Part shown: positions 17,327 to 26,286 of the stretch, piece by piece
Layout of the letters: every line of letters starts with the position of its first letter
Position numbering within the stretch: position 1 is the first letter of the stretch
From: Epsilonproteobacteria bacterium UBA4036
GTDB taxonomy: Bacteria > Campylobacterota > Campylobacteria > Campylobacterales > Arcobacteraceae
Length of the DNA stretch: 64,000 bases
Assembly (NCBI GenBank): GCA_002382325.1
Contig: DGAG01000012.1
Span: 124,001-188,000, forward strand
Direction of reading: 5' to 3'
The notes under the pieces: model-generated
The model's database searches: none
The model's input: only the letters and a program-made list of their open reading frames with translations
What the model was told of the DNA's origin: nothing
Translations under genes and position numbers: made by a program

Positions 17327-18550
17327 ATGGCTGTTACGTTAAATACCGCTATAGAGACTATCATTAATAATGTTCCTCAAATTGGATTTGAAATTGTACC
17401 GTTGGAAAATGCTTTAGGCAAGATTGCTGCACAAAACTGTTTTGCTCAATACTATTTACCTAAATTTGACAACTCGGCTATGGATGGATACGCTACACGC
17501 TTTGAAGAAGCCGGGAAAACTCTACGTATCACGGATACTATTTTTGCAGGCGATGATAAAGAGATCATCTTAAAAGAAAATGAATGCGTCAAAATTATGA
17601 CGGGAGCTAAAATTCCTGAAAATTGTACGGCTGTTATTCCTTTTGAGGACGCAATGCTTTGCAATGACAATGAAGTAACCCTGCCCAAAAATATTAAACA
17701 AAACCAACACATACGTTACATTGGAGAAGACATACAACTGGGCTCACCTATTCTACAAACCGGGCAAACCATTAATTTCTCCAAAATCACCCTACTGGCT
17801 TCTCAAGGTATCACCCATTTAAAGGTCTATAAAAAACCCAAAGTGGTTGTTTTTGCTTCAGGGGAAGAGTTGAAATTGCATTATGAAAAGATTGAGTCAT
17901 ATCAGATTTATAACTCCAATACCCCCACTTTGATTGCACGATGTCAAGAGTTTAATTGTGATGTCGATTTTATTGGTCAAGCCCAAGATACCGTTGAATC
18001 CTTAAAAATCAGTATTCAAAATGCACTGGGTGCTGATTTAATCATCACCACAGGTGGCGTTTCGGTAGGTGAAGCCGATTTTACCAAAGAAGCGTTTGAT
18101 GCCTTAGGCTTTGAAACACTTTTTGAAGGCATTTTAATCAAACCCGGAAAACCCACCATTTTTGGCAAGATTAACACTACGCTTATTTTAAATCTGCCTG
18201 GAAATCCATTGGCATGTGGGTTGATTTTTGAACTTTTTGGCACACTCTTATTACAAAAACTCAAAGGTTCTTCGGAGTTTTATCCCCATTTTATTGTGGG
18301 AAAAATCAACGAAACCTTAAAAAATAAAGCCGGTCGTATTACCATTATTCCAGGTTATTTTGATGGTGAATATTTTGCACCTTCAGCCAAAAGAAGTCCA
18401 GGTATGGTCAATGTTTTAACGCATTGTAACAGTATGATTGTTTTAGATGAAAACGTAGAACAGCTTAAAAAAGATAAAAAGGTCAAAATTTTACCTATAA
18501 ATTGGGCATTTTTCAACAATGAATTAAAGGATTTTTTAACGTATGAATAA
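17327..18550 (+). CDS. moeA: molybdopterin molybdenumtransferase
   Basis: 407 residues, the normal MoeA length. Inserts molybdate into adenylylated molybdopterin to make the molybdenum cofactor. Visible: DNSAMDGYA (domain I), FEDAM, the MoCF-binding domain with TTGGVSVGEADFTKEA, and LPGNPLACGLIFELF in the same domain. The C-terminal domain IV closes the protein. An AAAAAGG site precedes the ATG. It overlaps queC by 8 bases, so the two are translationally coupled. The unit implies molybdoenzymes elsewhere in the genome. Confidence 0.95.
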   Translation: MAVTLNTAIETIINNVPQIGFEIVPLENALGKIAAQNCFAQYYLPKFDNSAMDGYATRFEEAGKTLRITDTIFAGDDKEIILKENECVKIMTGAKIPENCTAVIPFEDAMLCNDNEVTLPKNIKQNQHIRYIGEDIQLGSPILQTGQTINFSKITLLASQGITHLKVYKKPKVVVFASGEELKLHYEKIESYQIYNSNTPTLIARCQEFNCDVDFIGQAQDTVESLKISIQNALGADLIITTGGVSVGEADFTKEAFDALGFETLFEGILIKPGKPTIFGKINTTLILNLPGNPLACGLIFELFGTLLLQKLKGSSEFYPHFIVGKINETLKNKAGRITIIPGYFDGEYFAPSAKRSPGMVNVLTHCNSMIVLDENVEQLKKDKKVKILPINWAFFNNELKDFLTYE

Positions 18551-19211
18551 AAAGGCATTATGTATTTTAAGTGGAGGTATGGACTCAACACTGAGTGCAT
18601 ATATCGCAAAAAATGAGGGCTATGAACTCATTGGTGTTCATTTTAACTACGGACAACGAACCCAACAAAAAGAGCTTGAAGCCTTTCGAGCGATTTGTGA
18701 AGATTTAAATGTTCAACAAAAGTATGAGATTGATATCCCTTTTTTTACTCAAATTGGAGCAAGTGCCCTAACCGATTCAACCATTGATGTTCCCGTTGAT
18801 GGGGTAAAACCAGGGGTTCCTATTACCTATGTTCCTTTTAGAAATGGTATTTTCCTCTCCATTGCTGCAGCCATTGCTGAAAAAGAAGAAGCCACGGCAT
18901 TGTTTATTGGTGTCGTAGAAGAGGACAGCAGTGGTTATCCCGATTGCACAGACTCTTTTATTGAAAAAATGGAAGAGGCAATTAATCAAGGAACAAAAGA
19001 GACCACACACATTGAAATTAAGACACCGTTGGTTCATCTTATGAAATCAGACATTGTCAAAAAATCATTGGAACTCAATGTTCCTTTACATCATACATGG
19101 AGTTGCTACAAAGAAGAAAAAGAGGCGTGTGGAGTGTGTGACAGTTGCCGATTGCGACTCAATGGATTTAAAGTGGCTAATGCGGTTGATCCAATTGCTT
19201 ATAAAAAGTGA
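18543..19211 (+). CDS. queC: 7-cyano-7-deazaguanine synthase QueC
   Basis: 222 residues. Converts carboxydeazaguanine to preQ0 with ATP and ammonia, in queuosine synthesis. The PP-loop ATP-pyrophosphatase motif LSGGMDST is at residues 8-15. Near the C-terminus four cysteines in SCYKEEKEACGVCDSCR form the zinc site. The preceding steps are encoded by queD and queE at 35109-36387, 16 kb away on the same strand, with the glucan operon in between. Overlaps moeA by 8 bases. Confidence 0.95.
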   Translation: MNKKALCILSGGMDSTLSAYIAKNEGYELIGVHFNYGQRTQQKELEAFRAICEDLNVQQKYEIDIPFFTQIGASALTDSTIDVPVDGVKPGVPITYVPFRNGIFLSIAAAIAEKEEATALFIGVVEEDSSGYPDCTDSFIEKMEEAINQGTKETTHIEIKTPLVHLMKSDIVKKSLELNVPLHHTWSCYKEEKEACGVCDSCRLRLNGFKVANAVDPIAYKK

Positions 19212-19249
19212 CGAGTAACTATTCTCTTGTCACTTGTTACTCGTCACTT
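19206..19249. repeat. heptamer-built inverted repeat at the queC/fbp junction
   Basis: Seven-base units AGTGACG, AGTAACT, then ATTCTCT, TGTCACT, TGTTACT, CGTCACT. The outer arms (19206-19219 and 19236-19249) pair perfectly over 14 bp. It covers the last codon and stop of queC and ends just before the stop of the convergent FBPase-like gene, so it probably acts as a two-way terminator. The same architecture occurs at 40932-41001 and 63299-63358. Confidence 0.75.
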
Positions 19250-19250
19250 A

Positions 19251-20117
19251 CTATTTCAGCTTGCTGAAAACTCTGGCAATCTCTTTTTTTGATCCAAAAT
19301 AAATTGGGGTTTTTTGATGTATCGTGGGGCTTTTAATGTCTAAAATCCGTTTTTGCCCATCAATCGCACTTCCTTGTGCGGCTTCAATAATAAATGCCAT
19401 AGGGAATGCTTCAAAAATAACTTCTAACTTTCCATGAGGATCTTTTTGTGTTTTAGGAGAAGAGTAAATTCCTCCTCGCTTAAACAAAATTTGGTGCGTA
19501 TCCAAACACAACGAATCACTCATTCTAAGCCGATACCCCTCATCAAAAAAGCTTTGTATAAGCTCTTTGTGTTCACGGCTGTATGTTTTCATATCACCTG
19601 CAGGGGAGTTAATATTGCCTTTGTCTTTTAACACTAAAGACTCTTTTTGAACAAACTCTCCGTGTTCAAATGAAAAACATTTGACCCCTTCATCTTTTGA
19701 AGCAAAAATTAATTGAAACGTAGGTCCATAGGTGATATAAATGGCTGCTTTTAAAGAATCGGCTTCAAAATTGTTTAAATAGACCCCAAAAATCGTTCCC
19801 AAAGAGAAATTAACATCAAGTAAATCGACATTATCTATTGCCACATAACTGATTAAGAATTTTCCATTTTCATTGATTTTTTTTCGAAATGTTCGTTGTC
19901 GTTTAGCGTCTAAACCTTTTCGGTCTTTGCCCACAACGGCTTTAACGCTTTTTGATAAGCTAAACTCTTTTTCAATAACGTTTGAACAATATTGGTAGAC
20001 ATTTTGATGAATTTGTTCATTGCTCAACTCTGGTTTAATAAAGTTTTGGCAATTTACAAAGACGTTTTTCTCTAAATTTTTTGCAATGTTACTGATGGTG
20101 TTAAATATTTCAATCAT
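19251..20117 (-). CDS. class-1 fructose-bisphosphatase-like protein with degenerate metal site
   Basis: 288 residues aligned end to end with class-1 FBPases. The C-terminal half is well kept: GGIYSSPKTQKDPHGKL, EAFPMAFIIEAAQG (E236 kept) and DGQKRILDI. The metal-binding motifs are not. Where the family has SEE the protein has GKD (63-65), and the family DPLDGSS reads VAIDNVD (92-98), keeping only the second aspartate. I checked this against the DNA and there is no frameshift. Two substrate-site tyrosines also appear replaced (LRMSD, GIYSSP). So it is probably not a working FBPase and could be regulatory or act on another ligand. It is the last gene of the ten-gene glucan operon that begins with phosphofructokinase, and overlaps the branching-enzyme gene by 8 bases. 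Confidence 0.8.
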   Translation of the reverse strand: MIEIFNTISNIAKNLEKNVFVNCQNFIKPELSNEQIHQNVYQYCSNVIEKEFSLSKSVKAVVGKDRKGLDAKRQRTFRKKINENGKFLISYVAIDNVDLLDVNFSLGTIFGVYLNNFEADSLKAAIYITYGPTFQLIFASKDEGVKCFSFEHGEFVQKESLVLKDKGNINSPAGDMKTYSREHKELIQSFFDEGYRLRMSDSLCLDTHQILFKRGGIYSSPKTQKDPHGKLEVIFEAFPMAFIIEAAQGSAIDGQKRILDIKSPTIHQKTPIYFGSKKEIARVFSKLK

Positions 20118-21711
20118 ACGTGCGCTGTTCTCCTAAAAATATCTTGTAGTCTATAAAATCAAATATCGAATTTTTATATTCAAGTTGCGTGAGTATATCA
20201 AAATTTAGTTTATTATCATCTAACATTGCTTTTAGGGTATGAAAATTATGAATATGCTCTTTGGTTCGATTCACACTGTATTGTGTGGCTGTTTGAGTTG
20301 TCATTAAAAATGCCCAATCACTGCTTTGTGCTAAAAGCAGTTCTCTTAACATTTGATTTAATACACGTATTTGTTCGTTATTATTGCACGTTTCATACAC
20401 GTTGGCATAATGGCACATTGCATCCGCCATACCGTGTAAATGACGATATATCCAAGCATTTGAACCATTAAGCCAAACATCATAGTACCCTTTATCTCCC
20501 CATGAAGAAGCACTGGGATCAACAACTTGATTTTTAGGATACATGCTTAAGTATTCTACGGGCGTAATGGGTTTGATAACATTGGCTTCGTACATATACG
20601 AAAAGAGTTGATATAAAAATTCAGGGCCTTCAAACCACCAATGCCCAAAAAGTTCCGCGTCATAAGGGGAGACTATCATGGGGGTTCGTTCAAGTAAAGG
20701 CGCTAATTGGGCAATTTGTTTTTCTCTTTGCGTATGAAAATGTTTGGCATGTTCTTGGGTTTTTAATGCAGCAATCTTAGGGTTATACACCTCTTTATGA
20801 TCACTTTGATTGGTGATTTTATGATATTTATATCCTGTAAAGACTCGTGTACCATCGGGATTGATATAGGGTTTAATGTACTCAAACTCCAAGTCATATC
20901 CAATATCGCGATAAAAATCTCGATAATTAAAATCTCCGGGATACCCCTCTTTGGAACTCCACACTTGTTTTGATGAAAAAGCATCTCGACCAAATACTGC
21001 TATTTGTTCTGGTGTATAAACAGGAGCATAAACTCCATTGATTGCAGTAGGGTCAGCATAAATTAAGGCATGAGAATCGGCAATAAAAAACTCTATGTTG
21101 TTTTGACGAAGCAGTTTATCTAAGCCTTTATAATAGGCACACTCAGGCAACCAAATCCCTTTGGGTGCTTTATTAAAATGTTTTATGTGGGCTTGTACAG
21201 CGATTTTAATTTGAACTTCGACCGCTTTTTCATTGACACTTAACAAAGGTAAAAATCCGTGTGTTGCTCCACACGTTATAATTTCAATGTCCCCTTTATC
21301 ATAAAAATGGCGATACCCATTTAAAACATTGTGGTGCAATACCTCTTCAAAAAAAGTTTTGGTTTGGCTGAAAAAATCTTTGTAAAATTGGGCAATGGAA
21401 GCGTACTCTTCATTGTTTTGCGTACGCATTACCTCTTTTTGTCCTAATTGTATGGCTTTATCCAAATAGTTTGTATATTTATTCATTAAATGTGCATCAT
21501 CAAGCATTTCAGCCAAAGGCGGTGTGATAGAAAGGGTGAGTTTAAAAGGAATATTTTCACTTTCCATTAAATACAAACGTCTTAATAAAGGAATATAACA
21601 CTCTGTAATGGCTTCAAAAAGCCAATGCTCTTCCAAAAAGTTTTCATATTTGGGATGTTTTACAAAAGGCAAATGTGAGTGTAAAATTGGTATCCAATAC
21701 CCTTGAATCAT
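20110..21711 (-). CDS. GH57 1,4-alpha-glucan branching enzyme
   Basis: 533 residues, the normal GH57 branching-enzyme length. Forms alpha-1,6 branches in glycogen. All five GH57 motifs are present: HSHLPF (11-16), CGATHG (147-152), WLPECAY with nucleophile E190, YDAELFGHWWFEG with acid D351, and SSWGDKGYYDVWLN. The C-terminal helical domain (DUF1957 type) follows. It replaces the GH13 GlgB of most bacteria. Overlaps DUF4912 upstream by 4 bases and the FBPase-like gene downstream by 8. Family assignment is very secure; branching specificity rests on motif 4 and the C-terminal domain. Confidence 0.9.
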   Translation of the reverse strand: MIQGYWIPILHSHLPFVKHPKYENFLEEHWLFEAITECYIPLLRRLYLMESENIPFKLTLSITPPLAEMLDDAHLMNKYTNYLDKAIQLGQKEVMRTQNNEEYASIAQFYKDFFSQTKTFFEEVLHHNVLNGYRHFYDKGDIEIITCGATHGFLPLLSVNEKAVEVQIKIAVQAHIKHFNKAPKGIWLPECAYYKGLDKLLRQNNIEFFIADSHALIYADPTAINGVYAPVYTPEQIAVFGRDAFSSKQVWSSKEGYPGDFNYRDFYRDIGYDLEFEYIKPYINPDGTRVFTGYKYHKITNQSDHKEVYNPKIAALKTQEHAKHFHTQREKQIAQLAPLLERTPMIVSPYDAELFGHWWFEGPEFLYQLFSYMYEANVIKPITPVEYLSMYPKNQVVDPSASSWGDKGYYDVWLNGSNAWIYRHLHGMADAMCHYANVYETCNNNEQIRVLNQMLRELLLAQSSDWAFLMTTQTATQYSVNRTKEHIHNFHTLKAMLDDNKLNFDILTQLEYKNSIFDFIDYKIFLGEQRTYD

Positions 21712-22343
21712 AATACTTTTCCTAATAAACTCGTTGAATTTATTCTGCTTTTTAGTACTTTATTGGTATAAAAAAGCTCTTCAAATTGCTTAATATTGGT
21801 TGTTGAGGAAGCATTCAATGCCATACTTTCAAATTGACTTTGAATAAGTTTCAAACAATTCTTGTGTTTTTCTAACCAAACTTCATTGGAGACATCGGGC
21901 AGTTTAATGGCAGTAGAAAACGTTTGTACGGTATTGGAGGTTAATATTTCAATAAATTGATTCTCTTTCAAAAAGCCCATTTTGACACAAATATCACGAA
22001 TTTTTGTCTCAAGTGTCAAAAAATACTCCCCTAAATCAAAGGGTGATTCAAACGTATACAAACAATCTCCTTGCAGACTTTGAACTCTAAAATGAAGTTG
22101 TTGCTTATGCAAATCAAGCCCAAAGGATGCCAAAGTTGCTGGAAGTACCTCCCAATAGACATAATAGGTAGTGGGATTGACACCTAAAAGGGTTACTCTG
22201 TTTTGATTATAAGCAGAGGGAATCACAAACGTTTGTTCCTCTTCTTGTGCACTTTCATATCCCATACTGTTGATGGCATGAGAACTGCTTGAAAAATCAT
22301 TTTCACATTCTAAACTTTTTTGGGCAATTAATTGAGTTTCCAT
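21708..22343 (-). CDS. DUF4912-like protein
   Basis: 211 residues. The central segment NRVTLLGVNPTTYYVYWEV followed by LHFRVQSLQGDCLYTFESP resembles the DUF4912 domain, a beta-rich domain whose hallmark is an aromatic YWEI-type motif. It is often encoded just upstream of GH57 branching enzymes, as here, where the two genes overlap by 4 bases. A carbohydrate-binding or enzyme-tethering role is plausible but unproven. The N-terminal 40 residues are polar and probably disordered. The start ATG has a GGAAGAAG site just upstream. Confidence 0.7.
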   Translation of the reverse strand: METQLIAQKSLECENDFSSSSHAINSMGYESAQEEEQTFVIPSAYNQNRVTLLGVNPTTYYVYWEVLPATLASFGLDLHKQQLHFRVQSLQGDCLYTFESPFDLGEYFLTLETKIRDICVKMGFLKENQFIEILTSNTVQTFSTAIKLPDVSNEVWLEKHKNCLKLIQSQFESMALNASSTTNIKQFEELFYTNKVLKSRINSTSLLGKVL

Positions 22344-22353
22344 CTTCTTCCTT

Positions 22354-24030
22354 TTAAACTTGATTCATACATACGTTGATATTTTTAGGAAAGTCATACA
22401 ATTTAAGATAATATTCATGTGCCATTCGACCCGAATCAAAGGCAGGAATAACCCCTTGAATTGAGTTTTTCATCATCTCAATCCAAAGTTTTTTATCGTT
22501 GTAATACACAGGGATAACCTTGTTTTCTAAAATATCCATTAAGCTTTGATTATCACGTCGGTCTTGCTCTTCAATAGGTAAATCTTTTCCAACAGCTGGA
22601 ATAGTAAAAGAGTTTACCCCTTCTTGACAAAATTCTGGATGCCAACCATCTGGCATAGAAACATTAATCGCACCATTCATTGCTGCACTCATACCACTTG
22701 TACCACTGGCTTCTCGTGTAATTCTTGGTGTATTTAACCACACGTCTGCCCCTTTTTTTAACATCATAGAAAGACGCAGTTCGTACCCCACTAATACGGC
22801 AATATTTTTATAATTTCGTGCGATGTGAAAAATCTCATTGAACAAATTGATCGCCCCCGTATCAAAAGGATACGGTTTCCCTGCCCATACAATTTGCACG
22901 GGCATGGTGGTATTGGAAATGAGTTTAACAAATCGTTCAAAATCATATTTTAAAAGCCCTGGTCGTTTATAATCGGCAAATCGTCTTGCCCAAACAATGG
23001 TTAAAACCTCTGGGTCAAACATTTTTCCTGTTTGATTGGCAATCTCATCAAACAAGAGCCGTTTAAGATGTTTTTTTCGAGCTTCTAATGAGTAATCTTC
23101 ATGTTCTGAAAGAACTTTTATCAGCTCTTTATCCGTCCAATAACTTTTATTTTGAGCATTGGTAATATACGTAATTTCACATCGATTAGGAACATCTTTC
23201 CACATTTCATTGGCAACTTCTCCGTGCATCTTTGAAACACCATTGGCTCGTTTGGCAATTTTCAATGCCCCAACGGTTAAACTGAATTGGTCATTGGGCA
23301 ATTCAAAAAAAGATTGTATGGTCTCTAATGGTACCCCATTAAAAAAGCCCATTTTATGCAACAAATAAATATTGTGTTCTTCATTTCCAGCAGATTCAGG
23401 AGTATGCGTTGTAAAAACTACTTTTTCTTTGACTTTTTGAAAATCTTGATATTGATGGTATAACTCAAATGCCAAAGGTAAAGAATGCCCTTCATTCATA
23501 TGAAATACCTCAGCTTGGTACTGCAATGCTTCAAGCACTTTAACCCCACCAATACCCAAAACAATCTCTTGAGCAATGCGTGTTTCATTATTTGAATCAT
23601 ACAACTTATGAGTAATGGTTCGTGATAAATAATCATTCTCTTCCACATCCGTTGAAAGTAAAATGACAGGAGCCGTTCCAAAAAGATTGCTTGGCAATAA
23701 ATGGGCTTTGACCACAACGGGTTTGGCATTAATCATAACCGTAACAGAGATATTTAAATCCTCTAAAAAATAGTAACGTTTTCGTCTGAAATCCACTTTC
23801 AAATTTCGATGTTCATCTCGCCCTTGATCATAATAACCGTAACTCCATAAAATTCCAATTCCGATGACATTTTGCTTCAGTTCATAGGCACTTCGCATAT
23901 GAGAACCCGATAAAAATCCTAAGCCTCCTGAATAAATCTTAAGGGCTTGGTGAATCGCAAACTCCATCGAAAAGTATGCCACTTTGGTTGAGTATTTTTC
24001 ATCAATCGTATAAGGGTGTAAGTTATTCAT
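22354..24030 (-). CDS. short-form alpha-glucan phosphorylase (GT35)-like protein lacking the PLP lysine
   Basis: 558 residues, the short type of glucan phosphorylase. Kept features: AYFSMEFAIH, IYSGGLGFLSG, FHMNEGHS, VFTTHTPESAGNEEH and WARRFADYKRP. In the signature loop, phosphorylases have a lysine that holds PLP (SGTSGMK in the short type). Here it reads ASGTSGMSAAMNG with Ser448 at that position, confirmed in the DNA. Phosphorolysis with PLP in the usual way is therefore doubtful; some bacterial clades appear to carry a hydroxyl residue here, so it may be a subfamily trait. Expected role is glycogen chain release to glucose-1-phosphate, or another glucan transfer. Overlaps the ROK kinase gene by 8 bases. 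Confidence 0.8.
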   Translation of the reverse strand: MNNLHPYTIDEKYSTKVAYFSMEFAIHQALKIYSGGLGFLSGSHMRSAYELKQNVIGIGILWSYGYYDQGRDEHRNLKVDFRRKRYYFLEDLNISVTVMINAKPVVVKAHLLPSNLFGTAPVILLSTDVEENDYLSRTITHKLYDSNNETRIAQEIVLGIGGVKVLEALQYQAEVFHMNEGHSLPLAFELYHQYQDFQKVKEKVVFTTHTPESAGNEEHNIYLLHKMGFFNGVPLETIQSFFELPNDQFSLTVGALKIAKRANGVSKMHGEVANEMWKDVPNRCEITYITNAQNKSYWTDKELIKVLSEHEDYSLEARKKHLKRLLFDEIANQTGKMFDPEVLTIVWARRFADYKRPGLLKYDFERFVKLISNTTMPVQIVWAGKPYPFDTGAINLFNEIFHIARNYKNIAVLVGYELRLSMMLKKGADVWLNTPRITREASGTSGMSAAMNGAINVSMPDGWHPEFCQEGVNSFTIPAVGKDLPIEEQDRRDNQSLMDILENKVIPVYYNDKKLWIEMMKNSIQGVIPAFDSGRMAHEYYLKLYDFPKNINVCMNQV

Positions 24031-24862
24031 AAATATTGCCTTTGTATTGTAATAAAATTTTTGCTCCTTCTAAAGAGCCATTGGTTGAAGAACTCAAAAC
24101 AATTTTAGGTGGTTTTCGTACTGCATAAAAAGCACTTTTACCATAACACTCTTCTAAGTTCTCGACTAATTGGGGATTATTTTGCATAATGCCTCCACCG
24201 AAAATAAAAATCTCTGGGTCATACACGTTTAACAGTGTAAAAAAAAGATGCTCCAAGCCCTTTTGGAAATTCTCATAGATACGATGATTTGAAAAAGTTG
24301 TCTTCAATGTTTGAAGATTGCACAATGCCTCTTCTATCCCATAATAGTTGCCCCAATTTTTTAACGCTTTTCCTCCTAAGATTAACTCCACACAATCATT
24401 TCTGCCACATCCACACACAAAAGGTGTCTCTTTAAAAGGAATATGCCCTACTTCTCCTGCAAAATTATTCAGCCCAGTTATGAGTTGGTGATTTATCATC
24501 ACTCCACACCCCACTCCCGTACCAATGTAAACTACCACCGCATTTTTATACTGAGGAGAGTTTGCCCTTTCGAATAATGTGGCACATTTTAAATCATTTT
24601 GAATCTCTAATTGCACCTGATATTGAGTTTGAATGTATCGTTTTATCTCCATGTGTTCAAGTGCAATATTTGGCGCTGAAATAATTTTTCCATCGCACAC
24701 TTGCCCAGCAAAAGAAATACCAATTTTTTTAATACCATATTGAGGAATCATCTTATCTAAAAACTCTACTAAGTGGGTATTTTCACTTTTGAGCGTTTGA
24801 ATGGCTTCATTGTTGATTTGATACCTAAAATGTGTACCCCCATAATCAATATAAAGATTCAT
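24023..24862 (-). CDS. ROK-family glucokinase
   Basis: 279 residues. N-terminal phosphate-binding DYGGTHFRY, a catalytic aspartate in QNDLKCATLFE, VYIGTGVGCGV, the zinc-site histidine in GEVGHI and zinc ligands CGCGRNDCVE. All mark an active ROK sugar kinase. Given the operon, glucose set free by glucan turnover is the likely substrate, giving glucose-6-phosphate for glycolysis through the operon's phosphofructokinase. A repressor role is excluded because there is no helix-turn-helix. The ATG overlaps the glgA stop (ATGA). Confidence 0.87.
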   Translation of the reverse strand: MNLYIDYGGTHFRYQINNEAIQTLKSENTHLVEFLDKMIPQYGIKKIGISFAGQVCDGKIISAPNIALEHMEIKRYIQTQYQVQLEIQNDLKCATLFERANSPQYKNAVVVYIGTGVGCGVMINHQLITGLNNFAGEVGHIPFKETPFVCGCGRNDCVELILGGKALKNWGNYYGIEEALCNLQTLKTTFSNHRIYENFQKGLEHLFFTLLNVYDPEIFIFGGGIMQNNPQLVENLEECYGKSAFYAVRKPPKIVLSSSTNGSLEGAKILLQYKGNIYE

Positions 24863-26286
24863 TTTGCCTCTTTATAAAGTTGTAAATAGAGTTGAGCTGA
24901 GGATTTCCATGAAAAATCTATACTCATATTGTGCTGAATTAAGCGTTTATATTTTGTGTTATTTCCATACAAAGAAAAGGCTTTTCCAATGGCATGTAAA
25001 AACCAAAACAGATTATGCTCTTCAAAAGTAATTCCCACTCCCTTGGAACTTTCAAGAGTGTTTATATCCGTAAAATCCAATACGGTATCTTTTAATCCTC
25101 CCGTTTTACTTACAATGGGCATTGCCCCATATCGCATGGCAATCATTTGATTTAATCCACACGGTTCAAACGTTGAAGGCATCAACAAAAAATCAGCCGC
25201 CGCATACAGTTTTCGACTCAACTCTTCATTGTATCCTACTTCAATGTGAATTGAACTGTATTGATGTTGAACCTGTTTAAAGCGTTCATTATAATAAGGT
25301 TCACCCTCTCCTAAAATAATAAAATTGGCATCAAAATCTTTTAAAATAGGTAAACTCTCTAACAGTAAATCAACCCCTTTTTGATGAGTAAATCGTCCCA
25401 CAAAAACAAAAAGAGCTTTGGAACTCTCTTGTAAATTAAAGAGCTTAAGAAGTTTTGTTTTATTGATTTTTTTATCTTTTAGACTCTCTTGGTCATAATT
25501 GTTATAAAGATATTCATCGGTTTTAGGATTAAATACTTCTGTACTAATACCATTTACTATGCCCATAAGTTTGTGAGAGTTGGATTTAAGCGTTTCATCC
25601 AAACCACACCCAAAAAGTGGTGTTTGTATCTCTTGTGCATAACTGGCACTCACCGTTGTAATGGCATCGCTGTAATTAATCCCTGCTTTTAAGAAATTGA
25701 CACTGTCAAAATATTCAATGCCATTATATTTAAAACACGCTTCCCAATTCAACGCCAATTCATTCATAACCGATTTATCAAAAATACCTTGATACGCCAA
25801 ATTATGCAGTGTCAAAATCACTTTTTGAGGCAGATGATAGTGGGTTTTAGCCAACAATGCCACCAAAGAAGTTTGCCAGTCATTGATATGAAAAACATCA
25901 ATGGAGAGTTTCATGGCGTTTATCATTTCAATAATGGCATAGGAAAAGAGTCCAAAACGCAAAGCATTGTCTCCGAATTCACCGTATCGGTCATGGTACA
26001 ATCCTGTTCGTCCACATAAAATGGGATTGTATATAAACAAATCTTCTTTGCAATCTTCTTTATAAAAGAGGTCAAATTGGTGAGCAACATGATTTAATGT
26101 ATACCAAAATGATATTCCCATATCAACAATTTTATGCTTTTTGCGATTAACAATATCATATAAAGGCATAACCGTATAAACCGTTTCCTTCTCTCTTAAA
26201 GCTTGGGGCAAAGCATAAGCGACATCTGCCAAACCACCGCTTTTGGCATAGGGGAAAATTTCACTGGAAGCAAATAAAATGTTCAT
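24859..26286 (-). CDS. glgA: glycogen synthase (GT5)
   Basis: 475 residues from the ATG overlapping the upstream stop (TGATG). A GTG one codon earlier lies too close to the AAGGAG site to be the start. N-terminal KSGGLADVAYALP is the nucleotide-sugar and acceptor loop of GT5 glycogen synthases. LHNLAYQG, DAITTVSASYAQEI, FVGRFTHQKG and the C-terminal EPCGLNQMIAMRYGAMPIVSKTGGL with its E-x7-E nucleotide-binding motif follow. It elongates alpha-1,4-glucan from ADP-glucose or UDP-glucose. No canonical GlgC lies in the operon, so the donor must come from the GalT-like or fusion nucleotidyltransferase, or from a gene outside the window. Confidence 0.93.
   Translation of the reverse strand: MNILFASSEIFPYAKSGGLADVAYALPQALREKETVYTVMPLYDIVNRKKHKIVDMGISFWYTLNHVAHQFDLFYKEDCKEDLFIYNPILCGRTGLYHDRYGEFGDNALRFGLFSYAIIEMINAMKLSIDVFHINDWQTSLVALLAKTHYHLPQKVILTLHNLAYQGIFDKSVMNELALNWEACFKYNGIEYFDSVNFLKAGINYSDAITTVSASYAQEIQTPLFGCGLDETLKSNSHKLMGIVNGISTEVFNPKTDEYLYNNYDQESLKDKKINKTKLLKLFNLQESSKALFVFVGRFTHQKGVDLLLESLPILKDFDANFIILGEGEPYYNERFKQVQHQYSSIHIEVGYNEELSRKLYAAADFLLMPSTFEPCGLNQMIAMRYGAMPIVSKTGGLKDTVLDFTDINTLESSKGVGITFEEHNLFWFLHAIGKAFSLYGNNTKYKRLIQHNMSIDFSWKSSAQLYLQLYKEAK

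Noticed and set aside
19251..20117. Frameshift or sequencing error as cause of the degenerate FBPase motifs
   Set aside because: The frame is continuous, flanking residues align on both sides, and both altered motifs are substitutions rather than indels.
24023..24862. ROK-family transcriptional repressor controlling the glucan operon
   Set aside because: There is no N-terminal helix-turn-helix; the protein starts directly with the kinase phosphate-binding loop.
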